From a virus, in the IMG/VR virus record IMGVR_UViG_3300038701_003273, positions 1 to 33,338 of that record: a stretch of DNA of 33,338 nt. One strand, 5' to 3'. Of the stretch, positions 28,159-33,338 are shown piece after piece (within the stretch, counting starts at the first letter, position 1; the number at the start of each line of letters is the position of its first letter). The translations under genes and the position numbers were made by a program. A model generated the notes under the pieces. That model did no database searches. It was not told the origin of the DNA and saw nothing but the letters and a program-made list of their open reading frames with translations.

Positions 28159-30287
28159 CAGCGGCCCCTCCGGCGCAGAGGCACGCCCGTGGCGGCCAGG
28201 CCGCGCGCGAGGCTGCCGTCACCCACGGCCGCAGCCATCTCCGAGCGCACAAGCACCCGGATCGCTTCCCGGCCTTCGACCATCTGGCGTGTCACGTCCA
28301 CCGGGGGCGCATTGCTGCCGCGCTGGTCGATGATCGTCACCTCCGTGCCCATGCCTGCCTGCTGGCCCACCGTCGAGACAGTGACGAGCTCGCCGGGCGA
28401 GAGCTTCATGGGGAAGTACTGCGAATCGGGGCTGCCAGAGCCGCCGACCCGGAACGTGCCGCCCTGCGCTGCGGCCGTGACGCTCGGAACGGCGAAGCCT
28501 GGCGGCGTCGAAGCCGGGGCGGACGCACTGCCGCCGCCGAATCCACCGAAGAAGCCCCCGATCGAGTCCACCAGCGGCTTGATGATCAGCAGGCGCGCCA
28601 TCACCCGCGCGAGGTCGCGCAAGAATGCCTCGGTGAAGTTCTCGAGGCTGATCGTGCCCCGAGCGAACATCTCCTCCATGGCACCGCCGATCTGGTTCTC
28701 GAACTGGTCGCGGATGTTGTTCGCGAGCGTGTCCGCGCGGCGATTCACCTCGTCCAGCTGCGTCTGAAGGCGCTCGAGCACCTGCTCGTCGTCGATGGCA
28801 GCGTCCTGGAAGACGCCCTGGGCGGCCAGATCCCGAACGCGCTGCATCTGGGCCTCGAGCTGCTCCGCCTCGGTGCGCGTGTTCTCGAAGTAGCCCTGCA
28901 CCTCCTGCACTTCGTCCGAGATGGCGCCGAGATCCCGCTCCCGAAGCGTCTGCAGACGCTGCTGAAGGCGACCGAGCGTCTCGTCGGCGGCCAGGGGCGC
29001 ATCTCGGAAGAAGCCGTCGGCGATGTCCTGCCGCAGCTGATCGATTCGCAGCTGCAGCGCCTCCGTCTCCGTCAGAACGGAGGAGACTGTGGAGCGGATC
29101 CGCGTCTGCGCCGCTTCGAAGTCGTCCGTGCTGAACGTCACGGACGGGGAGATCCCGGGGGCGGGACGAGGGCGCGGCGCGGGAGTCGCCGGATTCGCCG
29201 CGGCGGCGCCAGCGTCGACGAGGCCGGCCAGGCGCTCGGCCTCACGCTGCGCTTGGACGAACTGATCACGCAGATCGTTGACGGCGTCCCGCTGATGCGA
29301 AAGGAACCTATCGCGCGCGCCGCCCTCAAGCGTCGCATTCATCTCGTGGAGCTTCGACGTCGCGTCCTCAAGGCGCGTCTCCAGCTCAGCAGCACGCTGC
29401 TGTGCTTCACCGAGCGACGCCCGGGCCTGGCTCAGCTCGAGGGCCTGATCCGCCTCTCGCACTCCGTCGATGATCCGAGAGGCGCCCTCGAGCATGCTCG
29501 TCGCGCGGCGGATGCCGTCCTCCATGGCTCCACCGACGTCCGTGCGCGTGATGGATCGGAACAGCGCATTCCAGCCTTCGGAGAGGTTCGAGAGCGCGCC
29601 GTCCATGGTCTCCGCACGTTCCTTCGCGGCGTTGGCGAACTCCACCTCACCGATCCGGGTCAGGTACTCGACGATCTCGTCGGAGCGGTTGCGCACCTCC
29701 GTCGACACGCCCCGGAATGTGAAGCGGATCGTGTCGCCCTGATTGCGGGCCCGAATCCCGAACTCCTTGAGGCGCTCGAACTCAGCCGTGGATGCGTCAG
29801 CGACTGCCTCGATGAAGTCCTGCAGCGTCTTTCCCATGGCGGACGCGGTGTTCGCGTAGGACCGCATCGCGCGCTCGGAGGGCGCCAAGCCGAGGTTGGT
29901 CAGCTTGGCGAAGCCCTCGACAGCTTCCGCCAGCGTGAACGGCGTCTCACGCGCGAACGCCTCGAGGCGGCCGAACTGATCCGCGGCGGCAGCCGCCGAA
30001 CCGGTGGCGGTGACCAGCTGCGCCTCGAGGATCGACGTGTCCCGAGCCGTCTGCAGGAGCTTGGCGCCTGCACCTGCAGCGGCCGCACCGGTCGCCACGA
30101 GGATCCCAGCCATCGATCGGCGGGCCGTGGCGTTGATCTTCTCGAAGCGCCGATCGACCCGCGCCAGTGAGCGGTCCATGCGCCCTGTGGAGCGGTCGAC
30201 CTCGGTCTCGCCGCGGCGCATCTCCCGGCGAAGCTGCTCGGTCGTGGCGTCCAGGCGGACGAGCAGGTCATTCAGGTCCGTCGTCAT
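28158..30287 (-). CDS. Tape measure protein
   Basis: 709 residues. The N-terminal ~60 residues are a charged helix (LNDLLVRLDATTEQLRREMRRGE). A typical tape-measure core follows: QLVTATGSAAAAADQFGRLEAFARETPFTLAEAVEGFAKLTNLGL and SEGWNALFRSI. The centre is long coiled coil with two repeats of the form QAEAEQL/R...DLA..G.F.DA (residues ~380-520). The C-terminus has two hydrophobic stretches (AFLRDLARVMARLLIIKPLVD, IGGFFGGFGGG). The length of this protein fixes the length of the tail. By the lambda rule of ~1.5 angstrom per residue the tail is about 100 nm; this is an estimate. It starts inside the end of the GT frame. Confidence 0.92.
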   Translation of the reverse strand: MTTDLNDLLVRLDATTEQLRREMRRGETEVDRSTGRMDRSLARVDRRFEKINATARRSMAGILVATGAAAAGAGAKLLQTARDTSILEAQLVTATGSAAAAADQFGRLEAFARETPFTLAEAVEGFAKLTNLGLAPSERAMRSYANTASAMGKTLQDFIEAVADASTAEFERLKEFGIRARNQGDTIRFTFRGVSTEVRNRSDEIVEYLTRIGEVEFANAAKERAETMDGALSNLSEGWNALFRSITRTDVGGAMEDGIRRATSMLEGASRIIDGVREADQALELSQARASLGEAQQRAAELETRLEDATSKLHEMNATLEGGARDRFLSHQRDAVNDLRDQFVQAQREAERLAGLVDAGAAAANPATPAPRPRPAPGISPSVTFSTDDFEAAQTRIRSTVSSVLTETEALQLRIDQLRQDIADGFFRDAPLAADETLGRLQQRLQTLRERDLGAISDEVQEVQGYFENTRTEAEQLEAQMQRVRDLAAQGVFQDAAIDDEQVLERLQTQLDEVNRRADTLANNIRDQFENQIGGAMEEMFARGTISLENFTEAFLRDLARVMARLLIIKPLVDSIGGFFGGFGGGSASAPASTPPGFAVPSVTAAAQGGTFRVGGSGSPDSQYFPMKLSPGELVTVSTVGQQAGMGTEVTIIDQRGSNAPPVDVTRQMVEGREAIRVLVRSEMAAAVGDGSLARGLAATGVPLRRRGR

Positions 30288-30830
30288 TGGCGATGCTCGT
30301 TCCTATGGCCCTGAACGTAGCGAGCACCTGCTCGCCTATGTCTTTCGGCTTCGCGAAGCGGTTGCGACCCGTCATGGCGTCGATTCGCGCCTCGAAAGCG
30401 ATGAAGATCAGCGGGATGGGCGCCGACAGCGTTTCGTCCGGGCTCCATCCCAGCCACCCGGTGCCGAGTCCGAAGACGTATTCCTCGAACTCGGCCGCCG
30501 TCAGGGGTTTTCGTCGTCCTCCTCGGACGAGGTCTGCCCCAGCGGGTTCTGAAGGACGTCGATGAGATCGATGCAGGCCATCGCACCTGACTCCAAGCCG
30601 GCCTCGAAGAGCTGCTGGTCGAACTTGGTGGCGGCCTTCCCCGTGAGATCGGCGCCTGCCTTCGCGATGAAGGCCACCGCCTCGAAGTCGCCGTTCCGGA
30701 TAGCCCCGAGCGCAGGCACGAGACCGCCGAACTGCCGGCAAACCTTGCGCATGACCTCGAGCGACGGAGACAGGAAGTAGGTGTTCTCCCCGAGATCGAG
30801 GGGTATCGAGTGATCGATGCCCCCCTTCAT
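30268..30830 (-). CDS. GT-type tail-assembly chaperone made by -1 frameshift
   Basis: Read in frame 0 from ATG 30830 to the CCC codon at 30506-30504, then in the -1 frame (CTG ACG GCG GCC ...) to the stop at 30268, giving about 187 residues. The added part includes FEEYVFGLGTGWLGWSPDETL and FEARIDAMTGRNRFAKPKDI. In lambda the GT product binds the tape measure and tail tube and is not in the finished virion. The same order, G, GT, tape measure, is found here. Its own start codon in the -1 frame is not needed and none is good. The T part overlaps the tape-measure start by 20 bases. Confidence 0.82.
30501..30830 (-). CDS. G-type tail-assembly chaperone
   Basis: 109 residues from ATG 30830 (ATGA overlap with the tail-tube gene). 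Sequence GIDHSIPLDLGENTYFLSPSLEVMRKV..QFGGLVPALGAIRNGDFEAVAFI is the pattern of small siphovirus tail chaperones located right after the tube gene. The end is acidic (TSSEEDDENP). The frame stops two codons after the slippery site, so most ribosomes yield this short product and a minority the GT fusion. Confidence 0.85.
   Translation of the reverse strand: MKGGIDHSIPLDLGENTYFLSPSLEVMRKVCRQFGGLVPALGAIRNGDFEAVAFIAKAGADLTGKAATKFDQQLFEAGLESGAMACIDLIDVLQNPLGQTSSEEDDENP
30504..30510 (-). promoter_or_regulatory. Slippery heptamer A_AAC_CCC for -1 frameshifting
   Basis: In frame 0 the minus strand reads GAA AAC CCC TGA, so the X_XXY_YYZ heptamer A_AAC_CCC sits directly before the stop. Slipping by -1 joins the short chaperone to the downstream reading frame. 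The location and type match known G/GT frameshift signals in other tailed phages. Confidence 0.85.
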
Positions 30831-31309
30831 GCTGCTGCGACCTCGATCGGGATCGTGTTGATTGCGAGCTGGATCTGCCACGTGACCGTGTTGTCGGTCC
30901 CGATGTTCTGGATCCGGCGGCTCATCACCTTGGCGCGGAAATAGAGGGTCGTCGGGTTCCCGGTCGAAGGCGTGATCTGATCGTTCAGCGTTACCCGGAA
31001 GTTGAACTCGTCGGCGCCCTGAGCGGCCTCGAATGCTGCCTTCAGCGCATTCTGGCCGGCCTCGCCACCGGGCTTGTGAGCGACGGTCAGCGCGAGGAGG
31101 CCGACGTCCTTGCTGCCACGCGCACGGCGCGTGAGGCCGTCGTTCAGCGCGGTGAAGGCGGCTTCGCCTCGCTGGACGCCGAACTCGCCGATCTCACCGA
31201 TCTGACCGACAACGTCGTAGGTATCGGCCTCGAACTCCGTCTGGTTCGTACCCGCACCGGTGGTGCCGATCGAGAGCAGCGCGCCCTCGCCGCTGATGGT
31301 CTCGGACAT
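30827..31309 (-). CDS. Major tail tube protein
   Basis: 160 residues from ATG 31309 with AGGAGA about seven bases upstream, a stronger signal than most genes here, as befits an abundant product. The pattern GEGALLSIGTTGAGTNQTEFEADTYDVVG, GVQRGEAAFTALNDGLTRRARGSKD and a C-terminal RIQNIGTDNTVTWQIQLAIN matches siphovirus tail tube proteins that stack in hexameric rings. The TITL-like beta-strands and long loop are typical of this fold. It follows the terminator gene and precedes the chaperones. Confidence 0.88.
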   Translation of the reverse strand: MSETISGEGALLSIGTTGAGTNQTEFEADTYDVVGQIGEIGEFGVQRGEAAFTALNDGLTRRARGSKDVGLLALTVAHKPGGEAGQNALKAAFEAAQGADEFNFRVTLNDQITPSTGNPTTLYFRAKVMSRRIQNIGTDNTVTWQIQLAINTIPIEVAAA

Positions 31310-31318
31310 GGTCTTCTC

Positions 31319-31714
31319 CTAGTGCTCCGTGACTACACGAAGGGTCATGCGACCCATGAAGGTGACGTTGTCGGCGTCACGCTGGGTGAGCTTCTGCTCG
31401 ACGTGTGACCAGGCCACGCGCCCGGTATCCAGGGGCAGGCTGGCTTGATGCAGCCTGCTGTCGAGCTCCCCGAGGATTCGTAGCACCTGCTCCTGACCGC
31501 GCACTTCGCTCCAGACGTTCAGGTACACGAACCTGTCGTCACGGCGGTCGTTGAGGAGGTCGGCGCGATTCGAGACGCTGAAGTCGAGAGTCACGTACGG
31601 GAGCGAGGCGCCCTGAGGGACGGCGTCGTAGACTTCGACGTCTTGGCCCCCGTCCGTGATGTCCGCGAGCGCCACGATCAGCGCCTTGTGCAGCGCGAGG
31701 CCCGGATCAGCCAT
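31319..31714 (-). CDS. Tail terminator/completion protein (DUF3168)
   Basis: 131 residues, ATG immediately after the preceding TAG. It begins LALHKALIVALADITDGG, has VEVYDAVPQGASLPYVTLDFSVS and ends TLRVVTEH. These are typical of DUF3168 proteins (gpU-like), which cap the tail tube and make the connection to the head. Its place between the gp10-like and tube genes agrees with that. Confidence 0.92.
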   Translation of the reverse strand: MADPGLALHKALIVALADITDGGQDVEVYDAVPQGASLPYVTLDFSVSNRADLLNDRRDDRFVYLNVWSEVRGQEQVLRILGELDSRLHQASLPLDTGRVAWSHVEQKLTQRDADNVTFMGRMTLRVVTEH

Positions 31715-32215
31715 CTACCCGCCCCTCGCCACGCGCTTCAGCGCCTTGTCCACACTGGTGCGGATTCGGCGCACCATGCGCCCCTTGTTGGAGTCGAACG
31801 CCGGCGTCATGAACGGGCGCGCAGGCTGCGGAGGGACGTCGTCGGAGCCCTTCGTGCCGAACTCCATCCAGTAGCCCTTGAAGTAGTTCCAGAGCGCCTC
31901 GCGAGTGCTCGCCCGGATGCTCACGGACCCGGCGCCGAAGGCGCTGCCCGCTTTCTTGCGGACGATCTCGGCTGCGCCGGCGCCAGGCCCGACGATGCCG
32001 GTCAGGCCGTCCCGGCTGAGCTTGCTCTCGACGCTGCGGACCAGATCGCCCGTGTCGATGCTGCCCCGGGACGCAAGGATTCCAACAGCGTCGAGCTCGA
32101 TCTGCTCGAGGCCATCCGCCAGCTCCTCTCGAACAGCGTCGGTGGCCGCATCCGGCATTCGTCGCAGCTTCCGCCGCAGCTTCGAGACGCCTTCTACGCG
32201 GGAGCGACGCCTCAC
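31715..32215 (-). CDS. HK97 gp10-like head-tail protein
   Basis: 166 residues from GTG 32215, which overlaps the previous stop (GTGA). The start RRRSRVEGVSKLRRKLRRMPDAA resembles the beginning of HK97 gp10 proteins (V.G...L...L..LP). The internal TGDLVRSVESKLSRDG and WNYFKGYWMEFGTKGSDDVPPQPARPFMTPA are the family's 'TG.L..S.....' and 'FGT....PA.PF..PA' motifs. It takes part in joining tail to head. The central region is slightly longer than the HK97 protein. Confidence 0.9.
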   Translation of the reverse strand: MRRRSRVEGVSKLRRKLRRMPDAATDAVREELADGLEQIELDAVGILASRGSIDTGDLVRSVESKLSRDGLTGIVGPGAGAAEIVRKKAGSAFGAGSVSIRASTREALWNYFKGYWMEFGTKGSDDVPPQPARPFMTPAFDSNKGRMVRRIRTSVDKALKRVARGG

Positions 32216-32538
32216 GGCGCCCCCATCTCCGCTTCGATTTCCATGAACTGTTCGCGGTTCGAGCGATGCTTCACGAAGCGCACGTTGAGCGTCTCGCCAC
32301 GCCAGACGATGCGGTCTTTCTCCGAGAGATCGCCGCGCGTGCGGATCACGACGAGGTAGTCGGCGCGCGCATCCGTCTGCTGCGCGTGATCGCGCTCTCG
32401 ACCAGACATGGGCCGCACGTGCGCCCACACCGTGCCGAGCGACGTCTCGGTCTCACCGAGCGTGCCGTACTCGTTCTTCTCGGTGCTGACGCTCACCAGC
32501 TCGACGCGCTGGTCGAGCTCGCCGATCGAGTACCGCAT
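32212..32538 (-). CDS. Head-tail adaptor (phage head-tail joining protein)
   Basis: 108 residues, ATG sharing TGATG with the connector gene. It starts IGELDQRVELVS and has YGTLGETETSLGTVWAHVRPMSGRERDHA..TDARADYLVVIRTRGD, then DRIVWRGETLNVRFVKHRSNREQFMEIEAE. These are the hallmarks of the small head-tail joining family (G.L..R......, W..V.P..G.E, R..I..R.......D.I.W.G....I). It forms a ring under the portal/connector. Confidence 0.92.
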   Translation of the reverse strand: MRYSIGELDQRVELVSVSTEKNEYGTLGETETSLGTVWAHVRPMSGRERDHAQQTDARADYLVVIRTRGDLSEKDRIVWRGETLNVRFVKHRSNREQFMEIEAEMGAP

Positions 32539-33110
32539 CAGATGAGGCTGCCGTCTCGGTACGGGAACAGCAGGTGTTGCACGTGCAGCGGCAGCTCCTC
32601 CGGGGCCGCGCCCTGCACGACGGGCTGCCGGTTGTGGAAGTGGTGCGCCACCAGCGCCCGGATGCCGCGCTTGATCGGGCCCGGGACGGCGTCCGCATCT
32701 GCGTACCCGGCGCTGACGATGATCTCCACGGCGTCGATCCGCTCGGCCGTGTCCGGCCAGTCCTCGACGGGCTCTACCTTCGTCGGCTCCGCGAGCAGCG
32801 CGATGTAGTCCTCCGGCGCGAGCGTCTGCAGCTCTCCATCGGGGTCGCGGTACTTGATCGAGTCGATCGCCGTGAAGGGCGCGCCGGTCAGGTGCAGGAC
32901 GCCGTCCGGGAACGCCGCCATGTACCGGCGCCACTTCTGCGGAAGCGTGGCCCGATTCAGGGTCAGCTCCACGAAGTCGGTGACCTCCGACAGCAGGTCC
33001 TTCAGCAGGTCGTCCTCGACGTTGTCGTCACCGTCGAGGCGCAGATCCATACGAACCTGCGCCAGGCTGACCGGCTCCCCTTCACGGGGCGTGGTGACTT
33101 CCCAGGCCAC
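32538..33110 (-). CDS. Head-tail connector, gp6-like
   Basis: 190 residues from GTG 33110 with AGGG upstream. It begins TTPREGEPVSLAQVRMDLRLDGDDNVEDDLLKDLL, the typical start of gp6/phiE125-like connectors (EPVTLAEA...LR.D..DED..L..LI..A......). LPQKWRRYMAAFPDGVLHLTGAPFTAIDSIKYRDPDG follows, and near the end GPIKRGIRALVAHHFHNRQPVVQG. The C-terminal helix is typical. It docks on the portal. Confidence 0.92.
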   Translation of the reverse strand: MAWEVTTPREGEPVSLAQVRMDLRLDGDDNVEDDLLKDLLSEVTDFVELTLNRATLPQKWRRYMAAFPDGVLHLTGAPFTAIDSIKYRDPDGELQTLAPEDYIALLAEPTKVEPVEDWPDTAERIDAVEIIVSAGYADADAVPGPIKRGIRALVAHHFHNRQPVVQGAAPEELPLHVQHLLFPYRDGSLI

Positions 33111-33114
33111 GGCC

Positions 33115-33338
33115 CTACTCCTCGACGTCGACCGGGGCGGGCACGGGCACCACGAGCCCGCCCGCGCGGGCGGCAGCCGCGACGGCGTCTTGGTTGAGGT
33201 CCACCGCGGACCCGGAGTACTGCTCGAGCAGCTCCGACGGGCCCTCCGCGATCGAATTGATCTTCAGCGGCTGACCGCCGATCACGCAGTCGACGAGCAC
33301 CCGGCCCTGGATCAGCTCAGGATCCGCGGACCCGTCGC
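33115..33338 (-). CDS. Partial gene at the window edge, capsid-adjacent protein
   Basis: The frame is open to the right edge, so the 5' end is missing and the true start is unknown; GTG 33300 is an internal possibility. About 74 residues are visible: an acidic beginning (DGSADPELIQGR), a beta-like middle (VLVDCVIGGQPLKINSIAEG), then an Ala-rich helix and a Pro/Val-rich end. It precedes the gp6-like connector, where small unassigned proteins often follow the major capsid gene. A capsid-associated role is a guess from location. Confidence 0.6.
   Translation of the reverse strand, partial: DGSADPELIQGRVLVDCVIGGQPLKINSIAEGPSELLEQYSGSAVDLNQDAVAAAARAGGLVVPVPAPVDVEE

Overview
The window is most of the genome of a temperate, tailed (siphovirus-type) bacteriophage in its excised, circular or circularly permuted form. 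It is not an integrated prophage cut at a host junction, because phage genes flank the integrase and attachment region on both sides. The DNA is visibly GC-rich. RdgC, the DUF1643 and Lar-type proteins, a DUF4102-type integrase and a tRNA-type attachment core suggest a GC-rich proteobacterial (probably gamma- or betaproteobacterial) host; that host call is inference. The gene order is lambda-like.

Layout. (1) 33338-23160, minus strand: end of the head-tail region and the tail. It runs from a partial gene at the edge through the gp6-like connector, head-tail adaptor, HK97 gp10-like protein, DUF3168 tail terminator, tail tube and G/GT tail-assembly chaperones (joined by an A_AAC_CCC -1 frameshift). 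Then come the tape measure, two minor tail proteins (one DUF1833), an NlpC/P60 peptidase and a 1212-residue J/TipJ-like receptor-binding tip protein. (2) 23163-21740: accessory region with a plus-strand lipoprotein and a minus-strand pair, a Panacea-domain (antitoxin-type) gene overlapping a gene for a small two-helix membrane protein. (3) 21436-21740: attachment region. It carries a 23-nt match to the 3' end of a tRNA (T-loop to CCA) plus repeated CCACGG motifs. It is followed by the tyrosine integrase (minus), which converges on an AlpA-like excisionase (plus).

(4) 13335-20245, plus strand: the early 'left' operon, a chain of mostly 4-nt-overlapping genes. It encodes two Lar-like zinc ribbons, RdgC, a C5 cytosine methyltransferase, an ASCH/PUA-type protein, DUF1643 and several small zinc-ribbon or unknown proteins, and ends with the excisionase. 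(5) 11382-13290: the immunity region. It has a Cro-like gene (minus), an operator cluster OR, a CI/LexA-type (S24) repressor (plus), a zinc-ribbon membrane protein in the slot lambda uses for rex, and a second operator cluster OL that shares the TTGCG half-site with OR.

(6) 11241-5428, minus strand: the early 'right' operon. It holds a CII-like regulator, a replication initiator with an iteron array inside its gene (a lambda-O-like origin), a DnaB helicase, a Ref-like HNH nuclease, DUF6378, a VRR-NUC nuclease, and two small regulators at the position of lambda Q. (7) 5418-3431: an intergenic palindrome and a terminator, then the lysis cassette: a membrane protein, a GH108 endolysin, a holin-like two-helix protein, and i- and o-spanin in overlapping frames. 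(8) 3427-103: three fibre or decoration-type virion genes, one small unknown gene, a 30-codon gene remnant, and an HNH endonuclease. The HNH gene points off the left edge, where the terminase genes and cos would be expected.

How it works together: CI binding at OR and OL would hold both early operons silent. On induction the left operon would supply recombination, DNA-modification and excision functions, and the right operon replication and late control. The late transcript would then read lysis, fibre, packaging, head and tail genes in one direction around the circle. No bacterial housekeeping gene, complete tRNA gene or CRISPR array was seen.
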